64,000 nucleotides of DNA from Vibrio ouci (lineage in GTDB: Bacteria; Pseudomonadota; Gammaproteobacteria; Enterobacterales; Vibrionaceae), in contig NZ_SATR01000021.1 of NCBI RefSeq assembly GCF_004551525.1, positions 1-64,000 of the forward strand. Direction: 5' to 3'. Positions 7,881 to 16,657 of the stretch are shown piece by piece (position 1 is the first letter of the stretch; each line of letters begins with the position of its first letter). The notes under the pieces are model-generated. The model searched no databases. It was given only the letters and a program-made list of their open reading frames with translations, and was not told the origin of the DNA. The position numbers and the translations under genes were made by a program.

Positions 7881-8759
7881 TCACACGTATTGCTTAACAA
7901 AATCGATAAAGGTTTTGTCGGCAATAGAGAGATAACCGTCCTTTCGCCAAGCCAATGCCAGATCCAGCTTTACCTTGGGTTCAAAAGAAATGCCAACCAC
8001 ATCCTTTTCATGTTGAGTGACCAGTTCTAACAGCGCGGTAATGGCAAACTCATGCTTGACGATACTTAAGATCATTGGCAATAAATTGGTTTCAAATGAG
8101 AACAGCATTTCTTTGTCACACAGCTTGGCTTGATTCTCGATAAAGTCTCGGTGGAAATAACCCGCTTTAAACATCACAAGTTCATGTTGAAAGAACTCAT
8201 CAAACGTAATCGAATCTTGGCTGGCAAACTCATGCTCTTTCGATACAACCGCGACCATTTCAGAGGTGAGTAAGTGGTCTGTTTCTAGGTCGTCAGGTAC
8301 ATTTTCATCATTAATCACGCCTATATCGAGCTCTCCGTCTAATAGCATCTGCCTAATTAAACGGGTCCCGGCATCGACTAACGTCAGCTTAAGGTGCGGA
8401 TAACGGCTCTTAAACGCCATGAGCACTTCGGGGAAAAAGTAAGACCCCATCATGCTCGGCGCGCCAAGGCGTACTTCCCCTTTCTCTAGCCCTTTTAGCT
8501 CATCGATCGCAAGCTGAGCGTCTTCTAACTGTTGTAATACCCGCTTCGCGTGCTCATAAAGGATGTGCCCCTCATCAGTCAGTGATACTTGCCTCTCTTC
8601 CCGACGAAACAGTTCGACGCCCAGACTCTGCTCTAGTTTTTTAATCGACACACTCAACGCTGGCTGTGCAATATGGAGCGCTTTAGCCGCTTTGGTAAAG
8701 TGTTGATGCTCGGCAACAGCGACAAAATGCTTTAACGGTTTTGATTCCATAGTGGTCAT
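7881..8759 (-). CDS. LysR-family transcriptional regulator
   Basis: The 292-residue protein has the N-terminal winged helix-turn-helix of the LysR family (HFTKAAKALHIAQPALSVSI, then LEQSLGVELFRR) followed by a two-lobed effector-binding domain from about residue 90 (VRLGAPSMMGSYFFPEVL). It is transcribed away from the MFS transporter gene with 94 bases between the starts, the usual LysR layout in which the regulator controls the divergent neighbour and itself. The pair corresponds to the ynfL/ynfM arrangement of enterobacteria. The inducer is not known from sequence. Confidence 0.92.
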   Translation of the reverse strand: MTTMESKPLKHFVAVAEHQHFTKAAKALHIAQPALSVSIKKLEQSLGVELFRREERQVSLTDEGHILYEHAKRVLQQLEDAQLAIDELKGLEKGEVRLGAPSMMGSYFFPEVLMAFKSRYPHLKLTLVDAGTRLIRQMLLDGELDIGVINDENVPDDLETDHLLTSEMVAVVSKEHEFASQDSITFDEFFQHELVMFKAGYFHRDFIENQAKLCDKEMLFSFETNLLPMILSIVKHEFAITALLELVTQHEKDVVGISFEPKVKLDLALAWRKDGYLSIADKTFIDFVKQYV

Positions 8760-8763
8760 ACTA

Positions 8764-8797
8764 AAAATATATTAGGTTTATATTTTTAATATATTTT
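8764..8797. promoter_or_regulatory. Perfect inverted repeat between lysR-type gene and MFS gene, candidate operator
   Basis: AAAATATATTA and its exact complement TAATATATTTT are separated by 12 bases. The stretch is fully AT-rich and sits within the 94-base divergent region, next to the regulator start codon. LysR regulators bind interrupted dyads in such places, so this is a candidate binding site; the AT-rich half-sites could also form promoter elements. Confidence 0.5.
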
Positions 8798-8853
8798 ATA
8801 TATCACCATTAGACTGATATTTTGCTCACATAGTTTCCAATCAGATACCGACC

Positions 8854-10104
8854 ATGATCGAACTCAAGAGCAAAGATTACCGCCGCGTCACCTTCAGCCT
8901 AGCGCTAGGATCTTTCTTAGTGTTTTGTAATCTTTACCTTTTCCAACCGATGCTGCCTTATATGGCAGATTACTTTTCCGTCAGTGAAACCCAAATCAAC
9001 TGGCTGTTTGCTGCAAGTACATTAGCGCTCTCAGCCTGTCTTGTGCCATGGGCCGTTGCCTCTGAAGCAGTTGGACGACGCAATGTGATGCTATTGGGCC
9101 TGCTCGCCATGCCGTTTATTGGTGGCATTATGCTGCTGAGCGACTCGCTATTATTACTCGTGGTCGCCCGCGCACTAATGGGCGTTGCCTTGGCGGCATT
9201 TGCCTCTGTCGCGGTGGCTTATATGGTAGAAGAACTCTCTGAAACCGCCTTTAGTCACGCTATTGGCGGCTACATTGCTGCCAATTCGTTGGGTGGTATT
9301 GCTGGTCGTATTGTCGGTGGGACGCTCACGGATGCTTACGGTTGGCAGCAAGCAGTGATGGTAATGGCAATATTCACCTTGTTCGGTGCCATTTGTGTTG
9401 TGTTTCTTTTACCTAAGCAAAAGAACTTCGTCCCACAAAAAGGGATGCTACGTCAGCACAATCGCGCACTCATAAAACATCTATCAAACAAGACTATCTG
9501 GTTTGCCATGCTCATCGGCGGCGTCAATTTCGCCTTGTTCGTTAACCTCTACTCAGTAATGGGCTTTAGACTAGTTAGTGAGCCTCATAACCTGCCTATC
9601 GGTTTGGCTTCGCTTATCTTCCTTTGCTATTTAGCCGGGACCATCAGCTCCAAAATGACCTCTCTTTGGACAAAAACTCGCAATACTATTTCTGGGATGA
9701 TGACGGGCACTGTTATCAGCTTACTGGGTATGCTCATCGCCTATATTGATGCATTGCCGTTTATGCTATTGGGATTGCTACTGATCAGTTTTGGCGCATT
9801 TTTCACCCATACCTTGGCGTATTCGTGGGTTAGCCGTAAAGCAACCCATGCCAAGGCGACCGCGACAGCGCTTTACTTAGTTCACTACTATGTCGGGGGA
9901 AGTATTGGTGGCTTCTTCCTTATCTATTGTTGGCAACACGGTGGCTGGGGAATGGTCATAACTGGTGGTCTGTTCCTGTACGCCGCGATCTTCCTACTAT
10001 GCCAACTACTAAAAAAATTTGAACAAAGCAGTACACAGGCAGAGGAGCATCCCTCAACCGATTCTGCTATTCTTGCGCCAAATACTAAATTGGAAGCAAA
10101 ATGA
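8854..10104 (+). CDS. MFS transporter, YnfM/arabinose-efflux-like
   Basis: The 416-residue product is a 12-helix major facilitator of the drug/sugar efflux (DHA1-like) group in the inner membrane. Helices are evident from FSLALGSFLVFCNLYLF onward; the motif after helix 2 appears as SEAVGRRNVMLLG and helices 4-5 carry ALMGVALAAFASVAVAYMV and GRIVGGTLTDAYGWQ. It is close in size and neighbourhood to YnfM, a putative arabinose/drug exporter. The divergent LysR regulator probably controls it. The start of the next gene overlaps its end by 4 bases, so both are probably one transcript. The substrate is unknown. Confidence 0.9.
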   Translation: MIELKSKDYRRVTFSLALGSFLVFCNLYLFQPMLPYMADYFSVSETQINWLFAASTLALSACLVPWAVASEAVGRRNVMLLGLLAMPFIGGIMLLSDSLLLLVVARALMGVALAAFASVAVAYMVEELSETAFSHAIGGYIAANSLGGIAGRIVGGTLTDAYGWQQAVMVMAIFTLFGAICVVFLLPKQKNFVPQKGMLRQHNRALIKHLSNKTIWFAMLIGGVNFALFVNLYSVMGFRLVSEPHNLPIGLASLIFLCYLAGTISSKMTSLWTKTRNTISGMMTGTVISLLGMLIAYIDALPFMLLGLLLISFGAFFTHTLAYSWVSRKATHAKATATALYLVHYYVGGSIGGFFLIYCWQHGGWGMVITGGLFLYAAIFLLCQLLKKFEQSSTQAEEHPSTDSAILAPNTKLEAK

Positions 10105-10670
10105 CAGCCAATAACTCAACACCTAACAACACTGAAATCGTCGCTAATGCTGTCGAGCAATGGCTAAATGATGTGGTGATTGGTCTTAACTTGTGTCCGT
10201 TTGCGGCAAAGCCTCAACGTAATAAGCAGATTAAGATCTTCGTTAGTGAAGCCGCAACCGAAGAAACGTTACTCGAAGATATTTTGACGCAACTTCTGGA
10301 GCTTGAATCCACGGAGCCTGAGCAGCTAGAAACGACGCTTGTTGCGGTGCCAAACATGCTGCAAGATTTCTATGATTACAACCTGTTCATTGATTGGGTC
10401 GAAGCACTAATTCGTCAACAAGAGTGGGATGGTATTTTCCAGTTAGCGACTTTCCACCCTGACTACTGTTTCGGTGGCGCAGAGCCTGAAGATGCAGAAA
10501 ACTTAACTAACCGTTCTCCGTATCCGGTGTTCCACTTGATCCGTGAAGAGAGCATGGAGAAGGTACTTAAGCACTACCCTAATCCAGAAGCAATCCCTGA
10601 AACCAATATCGCCCGCGTTGAGTCATTAACTGCGCAAGAGAAAGCAAAGCTGTTTCCATATCTGGTTTAG
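10101..10670 (+). CDS. DUF1415 family protein
   Basis: A 189-residue cytoplasmic protein of the DUF1415 family, whose function is not known. Conserved-looking blocks are the N-terminal WLNDVVIGLNLCPFA, the central FIDWVEALIRQQEWDGIFQL and ATFHPDYCFGGAEPEDAENL. The conserved Cys, His and Asp residues could bind a metal or form an active site, but this is inference. The ATG overlaps the stop of the MFS gene (ATGA), which couples its translation to that of the transporter. It is followed by a strong hairpin, so the two-gene unit ends here. Confidence 0.88.
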   Translation: MTANNSTPNNTEIVANAVEQWLNDVVIGLNLCPFAAKPQRNKQIKIFVSEAATEETLLEDILTQLLELESTEPEQLETTLVAVPNMLQDFYDYNLFIDWVEALIRQQEWDGIFQLATFHPDYCFGGAEPEDAENLTNRSPYPVFHLIREESMEKVLKHYPNPEAIPETNIARVESLTAQEKAKLFPYLV

Positions 10671-10711
10671 AGCACTTCCTTTCTCTCATCATTTCAAGAT
10701 GGCCCCATACC

Positions 10712-10742
10712 TAAGGCTTACTAGCTTTCGCAGTAAGCCTTA
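10712..10742 (+). terminator. Hairpin after the DUF1415 gene
   Basis: TAAGGCTTACT pairs exactly with AGTAAGCCTTA around a 9-base loop, 41 bases after the stop codon. The T tract is poor (TTAGT), so termination may be partial, but the perfect 11-bp stem between two same-strand units supports a terminator. Confidence 0.6.
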
Positions 10743-10868
10743 TTAGTACCGATGGGCTACAGGTAAGATTTATCCCAAGCACGTGTAGTAAAAGGCTTAT
10801 TCATTGGTTCTTGGCTACTTAAATGGTATCTTAGCCTCTTCAATTACATGCGTATTAGAGGCCTTGCT

Positions 10869-11552
10869 ATGCAGGTTGTTTTGGTCGAAGACAACGAAAT
10901 TTTAAATCACCATCTTTCATCTCAGCTTAAAGACCGAAATCATACTGTCTACTCAGATAAAACGGCCTCTGCTTGCCTGCAGACCATCCAAAAACAGCCT
11001 AACGCAGATGTAATGATCATCGATCTCGGTTTGCCCGACTTTGATGGGATCACTCTTATCAAACAAATACGCCGCAAAGAAATTCAAGTCCCTATTTTAA
11101 TTCTTACTGCTCGTGGTGATTGGCAAGATAAAGTAGAAGGGCTAAACGCAGGTGCCGATGACTATCTCACCAAGCCGTTTCAGTTTGAAGAGTTAGCCGC
11201 AAGACTAGAAGCTCTAGTAAGACGTTATCAAGGCTTTGCTTCATCAAATATTACCGTTGGTGATCTCACGTTAGACACACAAGCGAACAGCATTGCTTTC
11301 CATGGCACTTTGCTAGAGCTCACCGCTTTAGAATATCAAATCTTCGAGTACTTGATTCGCCACCACCAGCAAGTTATTTCCAAAGAACAAATTGCTAGTT
11401 CCCTTTATGATTCAGGGCAAGAAGTCCAGCTTAACAATATTGAGGTGATCATTTCGCGTTTGCGTAAAAAGCTCTCCAGCTATAGTGATGATAAGATAAT
11501 TACAACAATCCGAGGCCAAGGCTACCGCTTGATATTTAAGGAAAGCGATTAA
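10869..11552 (+). CDS. OmpR/PhoP-type response regulator
   Basis: From the ATG chosen here (an AGAGG ribosome site lies 9 bases upstream; an in-frame ATG also occurs 21 bases earlier) the product has 227 residues. The receiver domain has the acidic pair E7/D8 (VEDNE), phosphoacceptor D52 in MIIDLGLPDFDG, T80 and K102 (YLTKPF). The C-terminal half is an OmpR-type winged helix (LELTALEYQIFEYL, ISRLRKKL, IRGQGYRLIF). The stop codon touches the start codon of the sensor kinase gene. The sequence and its partner most resemble PhoP/PhoQ-type systems, which sense magnesium, peptides or acid. Targets are not known, though the tad locus lies directly next to the pair. Confidence 0.92.
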   Translation: MQVVLVEDNEILNHHLSSQLKDRNHTVYSDKTASACLQTIQKQPNADVMIIDLGLPDFDGITLIKQIRRKEIQVPILILTARGDWQDKVEGLNAGADDYLTKPFQFEELAARLEALVRRYQGFASSNITVGDLTLDTQANSIAFHGTLLELTALEYQIFEYLIRHHQQVISKEQIASSLYDSGQEVQLNNIEVIISRLRKKLSSYSDDKIITTIRGQGYRLIFKESD

Positions 11553-12934
11553 TGAAACGTTTAGTCTCAACCAGTTTTCGTCGCCGAGTTCTGGCTGTTT
11601 CACTATGTGCTGGACTCAGTTTTGTTTTAGTCATCGGCTTTCTTTACTACCAAATTGCTAAAGCGAATCTCATCAAAGACTACTCGTTGCAGGTTTATAG
11701 CCATATACCGGCAATAACGAACGAGTTAGTTTCCTCTAAGTTAGTCCCCCCTCCTGAATCATGGCCAACTATTTATCCAAACGATTCAGAACAATTTGCG
11801 ATGGCGATTTGTGATGAAGAGAATAACGAGCTTTGGCGATCTATGGACGAAGAGTCCCGTCAGAAAATGCTTAAGGCCGGGCTATTTGTACCCAAGATAG
11901 ATAACTATTGTCTCGACCCGTTGCTACCTACTAAGCTCAACACGGTCGAACTGATTCAAACTGAACGTGGGGCTGCGTTTATAACGCAAGTATTACCACT
12001 TGATGCTACTGAGTATAACCCTCAAGGGCGAATCATTGTTTTCCGTCGCGTTGGCGACAAAATAGAGAACTTAACTGAATTAAAAACGCACGTAATGCTC
12101 GCGACTGGCTTTGTCGCTCTTATCATTGCCCTGATTATCCATTGCCTATATCGATGGGGGTTCCGCCCATTCAAAACTCTTGAGCAAGAGCTGAAAGATG
12201 TGAAAGCGAGTAAAAAGAACAAACTGTTAGAGACTTACCCTGAAGATTTGGCGCCTCTCACCAACGCCCTAAACGAAATGATCTTCCAGCAGCAAGAAAA
12301 CGAACAACGATACCGTAGAGCGCTAAACGACTTGGCCCACAGCTTAAAGACACGTGTTGCGGTTTCTCAAGCACTACTTAGTGATATCGAACAAGGCAAG
12401 ATCGACGCAATCAACCAGCAGTTATTGGAAATGGATGATGTGATTCAAGGTCAATTGAAGAGAGCCTCGTTCGGCGTTAAAGGCATCACCGAAAACTCAA
12501 CCCTTATCAAACCCGTTATCAATAGCCTACTGATGATGTTTGATAAGGTTCACATGGATAAAGGCCTGCAGGTCGAACTGTTTATCTCAAAAGGACAAAC
12601 ACTACCCATGAGTAAATCAGACATTATGGAAGTGTTTGGTAATCTTCTCGAAAACACCTACCGATTCGCTAAGTCACGCATAGATATATTCGTAAATAAT
12701 GGCGAGAGTGGCCTGATGGTCACCATAAATAACGATGGTCCTCCTATCGAGCCAGAAATCCGAGATAAATTGTTTCAGCGAGGGGTAAGAGCCGATGAAC
12801 AAAACCCAGGAACAGGTTTAGGGCTGGCGCTGTGTGATGAAATCATTCACAGCTATAAAGGAGCGATTTGGTTTGAAGATCCAGCTGACCCATCCATGGG
12901 TGTCAGCTTGAAAATTATGTTGCCTTATACCTAA
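11552..12934 (+). CDS. PhoQ-like sensor histidine kinase
   Basis: A 460-residue membrane kinase. There is a first membrane segment at about residues 13-35 (VLAVSLCAGLSFVLVIGFLY), a periplasmic sensor domain of about 145 residues, a second membrane segment at 181-200, a HAMP-like linker, the phosphorylated H263 in LNDLAHSLKTRV, and an ATPase domain with N-box GNLLENTYRFA and GTGLGLALCDEI. The H-box HSLKTRVA and the acidic clusters of the sensor (CDEENNE, MDEESRQ) are reminiscent of PhoQ, where acidic residues meet metal ions near the membrane. It forms a pair with the upstream regulator, one base overlapping. Its stop directly abuts the stop of the convergent OmpA-type gene of the tad locus. 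Confidence 0.9.
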   Translation: MKRLVSTSFRRRVLAVSLCAGLSFVLVIGFLYYQIAKANLIKDYSLQVYSHIPAITNELVSSKLVPPPESWPTIYPNDSEQFAMAICDEENNELWRSMDEESRQKMLKAGLFVPKIDNYCLDPLLPTKLNTVELIQTERGAAFITQVLPLDATEYNPQGRIIVFRRVGDKIENLTELKTHVMLATGFVALIIALIIHCLYRWGFRPFKTLEQELKDVKASKKNKLLETYPEDLAPLTNALNEMIFQQQENEQRYRRALNDLAHSLKTRVAVSQALLSDIEQGKIDAINQQLLEMDDVIQGQLKRASFGVKGITENSTLIKPVINSLLMMFDKVHMDKGLQVELFISKGQTLPMSKSDIMEVFGNLLENTYRFAKSRIDIFVNNGESGLMVTINNDGPPIEPEIRDKLFQRGVRADEQNPGTGLGLALCDEIIHSYKGAIWFEDPADPSMGVSLKIMLPYT

Positions 12935-13582
12935 CTAACTTTGTGGCTTAAGCTCAACTTCTACTCGTCTATTTAGGTGGCGTCCATACTCTGAATCATT
13001 ACTTTTGATTGGGTGTTGTTCGCCATCAGTCACCGCTTTGATATTTGTGTTCAAGTAGCTAGTAACAGCTTCAGAGCGCTTTAACCCTAACACCAAGTTG
13101 TATTGCTCAGAGCCAAGAGAGTCGGTGTTTCCTACTACAGTCAATTCACTCTCACTAGCGTCGATACGCGCTTTCACTTGTGAAAGAAGGTAGCGTGACT
13201 GCGCATTCAGATCGCTTTTATCAAAATCAAACAGTACTTGCGCTTTTAGCTGTGGTTGCCACTGTTCATTGGGCGCAAGCGTAGCGTGACTCAGCAAATA
13301 CTCAGCACAGCTTGCCTCTACACCTACCTGTTGGAGACTTTGTCTAACACTGTCTAACTGCTCTTTGTTGCCTTTATCGGTCGAGATTTGTAAAAATGCA
13401 CCTTGGTGATACATCACTTGCTGACCGCGTCCAACCATCACTCGCTCTTCATACTCGTTACTGCCCTGTTGACAGTAATAATAAAGTGCTTCGTTGATGT
13501 CACTATCGACGGTTTCCGCCGCGACAAATTGACTCATTGGCAGTACCGCTAGCAAACACAATTTCAATTTACTATTCATCAT
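12935..13582 (-). CDS. OmpA-family protein at the end of the tad locus
   Basis: The 215-residue product starts with a signal peptide (LKLCLLAVLPMSQFVAAE) and carries a C-terminal OmpA-like peptidoglycan-binding domain, seen in VLFDFDKSDLNAQSRYLL, VVGNTDSLGSEQYNLVLGLK and GRHLNRRVEVEL. The N-terminal half has no recognised fold. Vibrio tad loci often end with such a gene; it probably anchors the pilus machine to the cell wall. It is the last gene in transcription order, 12 bases after the TadG-like gene. Because it converges with the kinase gene with no spacer, transcripts of the two units must overlap. Confidence 0.88.
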   Translation of the reverse strand: MMNSKLKLCLLAVLPMSQFVAAETVDSDINEALYYYCQQGSNEYEERVMVGRGQQVMYHQGAFLQISTDKGNKEQLDSVRQSLQQVGVEASCAEYLLSHATLAPNEQWQPQLKAQVLFDFDKSDLNAQSRYLLSQVKARIDASESELTVVGNTDSLGSEQYNLVLGLKRSEAVTSYLNTNIKAVTDGEQHPIKSNDSEYGRHLNRRVEVELKPQS

Positions 13583-13594
13583 TATCTTTCTCTG

Positions 13595-14878
13595 TTATTG
13601 CGCCAAATGACCGACTTCTTCAGTGATCAGTGACAAGATTTTATTGAGGATGTCATCCTTGTTTTCAGCTTTATAGACGTTATCTTTACCAACACAATTG
13701 CGCAGACCCACATTGGCATTCAGCTCATAATCGAAGCCAATCACTGCCATGCGCGCATTCATTTGCTCCCCATCTGGCGTTTTCATTCCTTTACTGTCGG
13801 CCATGCCATTCACTGTCATAGGGCCGCCATTGACCAAATTTAGAATGTTCTTGCACATGCCTAGATTCACTAGCTTCTCTGTTTGGCCTGCGTAATGTTT
13901 GTAGTCTTCCCCATCGGATAAAATTATAACCAACTGCTTTGGGTTAACCGCTTTAGCTTTAACAATCTGGCCTGCTCGAATAATGCCTTGTAATGAGGCT
14001 GTACCACCATCAGCCTGAAAATCATTTACCGTATTAATGAAACTAGTAAAATTTGTTGTGAAGAAAATGTCTTTAAAAACTGCATCTTCAGCTTGGCTCG
14101 GCACCCTTTGTGCGGCCCCCTTTACAACAAACTGCTGATTAATTGTTTTCTGAGGATAAAATATGTCTTTCTCATCGTAACCCGGCTGTAACGTTGTGAT
14201 TCGTTGATCTCTTATAATCAACTTTCCATTGCTTCCTGTATTGATTGTACGTCGGTTGTAGCCCGTGATAGCAACTCGGTGAGGATGCTCAGGGTAAAGC
14301 TGGTTATACACAGAAAGCTCGTTCGTTACGTCCTCAATAATATCTTTAAGATCTTCTATTTTACTTTTTGATCCACCAGTCCAATCTAGGTTCATTGAAT
14401 CAGAAAAATCAACAACGAAGATAATATCGACAGGTTGGCTTTGATAACGACGAGCTTTCGAAGAACCGGTCACATCAAAGCTTTCTCCAAAGCCTGCAAT
14501 CACATCGTCACCTGGGAACCAAGATTGATGTTGAGCCTTACCAGCAACGCGATATTCAAAGAATCTTGCTTCTCCCTTTTCAATACCTGCGGCGCATTCA
14601 GGGATCTCTTCACAAGAAAGTTTTCTTACTGATACTGCTTCTAACGACTTCATGTCATACAAATAGTGATCGATGTAGTCTTGGGCCAGCTGATGATCTT
14701 CTTCATCTTTTGCAGAAACCGCTAATACCGCCGCTTCTGCTGCCTCTTCCAACCGCGCTTTGGTTTGCAATGCTCGTGCACCATCAGAACCAAGCATGAA
14801 CACGCCAAATAATGCCGGGATCATGATTGCAAACAGCATTGCTGCGTGACCGGATTGCTTATTCATTGAGTGTTTCAT
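13595..14878 (-). CDS. tadG: TadG-like protein with von Willebrand factor A domain
   Basis: A 427-residue Flp pilus accessory protein. The N-terminus has the TadE/G-like export and anchoring segment (GHAAMLFAIMIPALFGVFML), and from about residue 150 a von Willebrand A domain begins with the metal-ion-dependent adhesion motif in IIFVVDFSDSMNLDW (DxSxS), followed later by GGTASLQGIIRA and LVIILSDGEDYKHY. In other Tad systems TadE, F and G are minor pseudopilins or envelope proteins needed for pilus assembly or adhesion; the VWA domain suggests protein binding at the cell surface or in the periplasm. It lies one base after the TadF-like gene. Confidence 0.9.
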   Translation of the reverse strand: MKHSMNKQSGHAAMLFAIMIPALFGVFMLGSDGARALQTKARLEEAAEAAVLAVSAKDEEDHQLAQDYIDHYLYDMKSLEAVSVRKLSCEEIPECAAGIEKGEARFFEYRVAGKAQHQSWFPGDDVIAGFGESFDVTGSSKARRYQSQPVDIIFVVDFSDSMNLDWTGGSKSKIEDLKDIIEDVTNELSVYNQLYPEHPHRVAITGYNRRTINTGSNGKLIIRDQRITTLQPGYDEKDIFYPQKTINQQFVVKGAAQRVPSQAEDAVFKDIFFTTNFTSFINTVNDFQADGGTASLQGIIRAGQIVKAKAVNPKQLVIILSDGEDYKHYAGQTEKLVNLGMCKNILNLVNGGPMTVNGMADSKGMKTPDGEQMNARMAVIGFDYELNANVGLRNCVGKDNVYKAENKDDILNKILSLITEEVGHLAQ

Positions 14879-14879
14879 T

Positions 14880-15428
14880 TTATCTCCCGATCACCACAGA
14901 ATCTGACATGACGTTAGTGAACTTTTTGCCTAACAAATCACCAATCCAATTACTGGTTTCGTAACACATGGTCACACGATACAAAGGCATTTCTCGACCG
15001 CGATTACTCACAACCGTTAAGTGTTCCAAATCAGTGATGGATTGCGCTACCTCGCAGGTTACTCCCCCGCGGTTTTCTGCAATCACTGGATTCGGTTTAC
15101 CCACTTCTTTAAAGCTCAGCTCTTCGACTAACAAACCGTATTTATCGGTTTCAAATGCGCCGAAAGTTCTTTGCAAAGAACGTTTCGCGAGCGTATCAAG
15201 GTCATTCACTTCTTTAGCAGTAAGTTGATAATCAGCGTCATATAACTGGGTGCGTTCTTTGACAATATTAACCAGAGAGTATGAGAGGCGGTCTAACTTA
15301 CCTTTCACCGAGAGTTTGATGATCACGTCGCCACTAAAGGCCAGCAGCAAGCTAAAGAACACACCGACAATGGCAAACTCAATACTGAAAGTACCGCGCT
15401 GTTTAGACTTCAAATTGGGAGCGTTCAT
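14880..15428 (-). CDS. tadF: TadF-like minor pseudopilin
   Basis: The 182-residue product has a short leader with basic residues and a pilin-type segment QRGTFSIEFAIVGVFFSLLL, in which the glycine and the glutamate five residues later match the prepilin processing site of the TadE/F group. The rest is a periplasmic domain with two cysteines (GGVTCEV, VTMCYETSNW) that could form a disulphide. It overlaps the tadE gene by 26 bases. Members are processed by the locus prepilin peptidase and are needed for Flp pilus biogenesis. Confidence 0.87.
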   Translation of the reverse strand: MNAPNLKSKQRGTFSIEFAIVGVFFSLLLAFSGDVIIKLSVKGKLDRLSYSLVNIVKERTQLYDADYQLTAKEVNDLDTLAKRSLQRTFGAFETDKYGLLVEELSFKEVGKPNPVIAENRGGVTCEVAQSITDLEHLTVVSNRGREMPLYRVTMCYETSNWIGDLLGKKFTNVMSDSVVIGR

Positions 15429-15915
15429 ATTCTTGTACCACTATCATTTCTCGACTCATCAAATTTGACGTTGTCACGAAGTAACTGAAGATAGGTTTAA
15501 AGCGATAGTTAATTCGGTAGATTGCAATAGCTGCATTGTCCGCTTTACCACACTCAGTGCTTTCTAGGATCTCGGAGCTACCACATAAATCTTCTACATC
15601 GACTAGGTCATCGAGTGATTTCACGTATTGAATCGTGACTTGGAAGTCATCCCCATCAACCACCTGGTTCCAGATACTGCCCTCTCGATGTAAGACGTCT
15701 TGCACCGTCTCCATGTAATTGTCCGAGCCCTTTTTGGCGGTGCGAGCAATCTCAGAAATCGCAAGATCATTGATGGCAGAGATATACGAGATGTAACTCA
15801 TCTCCACCCAAGCCATACACATCAGCCAAAACGCAAAGAAACCAATGGCAAACTCGATACTTGCCACTCCGCGCTGCTTAGCTTTCATCATGTGCCTCTG
15901 AAGCCTGCATGCCAC
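15403..15915 (-). CDS. tadE: TadE-like minor pseudopilin
   Basis: About 160-170 residues; an ATG at 15888 (MMKAKQRGVASIEF) gives a more typical start than the upstream one that runs into tadD. The pilin-type motif RGVASIEFAIGFFAFWLMC is present, with glycine cleavage site and glutamate at +5. A periplasmic domain follows, with two cysteines (EDLCGSSEILESTECG). It is encoded between tadD and tadF with overlaps on both sides, as expected of one polycistronic message. The product is probably inserted in the inner membrane and assembled with TadF. Confidence 0.87.
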   Translation of the reverse strand: MACRLQRHMMKAKQRGVASIEFAIGFFAFWLMCMAWVEMSYISYISAINDLAISEIARTAKKGSDNYMETVQDVLHREGSIWNQVVDGDDFQVTIQYVKSLDDLVDVEDLCGSSEILESTECGKADNAAIAIYRINYRFKPIFSYFVTTSNLMSREMIVVQEYERSQFEV

Positions 15916-16657
15916 TCACGGCTAGAGAGCGGCTTTCTGCTGAGTAGACACTGTGGTTACGAATCGCTTTATAGATCTGTTCTATTTGATGTTGGCTAAA
16001 TCGGTCACTCAATACCGATTCAACAAATGAATAGTGACCTAGCTTTGCCATGCTTAACGTCAGGTTGGCAATCATCTGCTCATCAGCCTGGCCGCGCTTA
16101 TACAAAGGTAATAATCTCTGTGCCGCCGATTGGTAATTTTCTTGTGCGATATCCAATACCGCTAGGTTATTGTTCACCGTTGCTGAGTCATAAAAGTGCT
16201 CTCGTGCACGTTCAAAGTAACCACGTGCTAACTCATACTGATAGCTATAGCCATAAAAGGTGCCAAGTAGGTTCTCGGCTGCTGCGTTCTCTGGCGACTT
16301 TTCAAGTACACGTTTAGCACTATTGATCGCCGCAGGGTATTGGCCGAGTTCACTGTAAGCTCGGCTTTGAAGCAATAAGCTCTCAACACTTGCGTTTTTT
16401 TCCTTGGTTACAGGCGCGATATAAAACAGTGCAGACTCCGCATCCCCCATCGCGAGGTAGCTCGTTGACAGTTTCTCTCTTAACTCAACCGTATCTTTCT
16501 TCTGAAGCTGTTTCTTGTATAACTCGGTCAGTTGGACATGATTATTGGTTTGTTTGTAAATGGTCTCTTTGGACTCGTCTTGCTGCCAATTGGATTGCGT
16601 CGAGCTACAAGCCACTAACGCGAATGTAAGACCCATTGTGATAATTTTCTTAAGCAT
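15878..16657 (-). CDS. tadD: TadD-like tetratricopeptide lipoprotein
   Basis: A 259-residue lipoprotein. The N-terminus MLKKIITMGLTFALVACSS is a lipoprotein signal with the acylated cysteine at residue 17. Most of the protein is made of TPR helices (YLAMGDAESALFYIAP, AYSELGQYPAAINSAKRVL, FYGYSYQYELARGYFERA). TadD-type proteins act like pilotins for Flp pilus assembly, probably for the secretin. The start codon overlaps the stop of tadC by 8 bases. Confidence 0.88.
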   Translation of the reverse strand: MLKKIITMGLTFALVACSSTQSNWQQDESKETIYKQTNNHVQLTELYKKQLQKKDTVELREKLSTSYLAMGDAESALFYIAPVTKEKNASVESLLLQSRAYSELGQYPAAINSAKRVLEKSPENAAAENLLGTFYGYSYQYELARGYFERAREHFYDSATVNNNLAVLDIAQENYQSAAQRLLPLYKRGQADEQMIANLTLSMAKLGHYSFVESVLSDRFSQHQIEQIYKAIRNHSVYSAESRSLAVSGMQASEAHDES

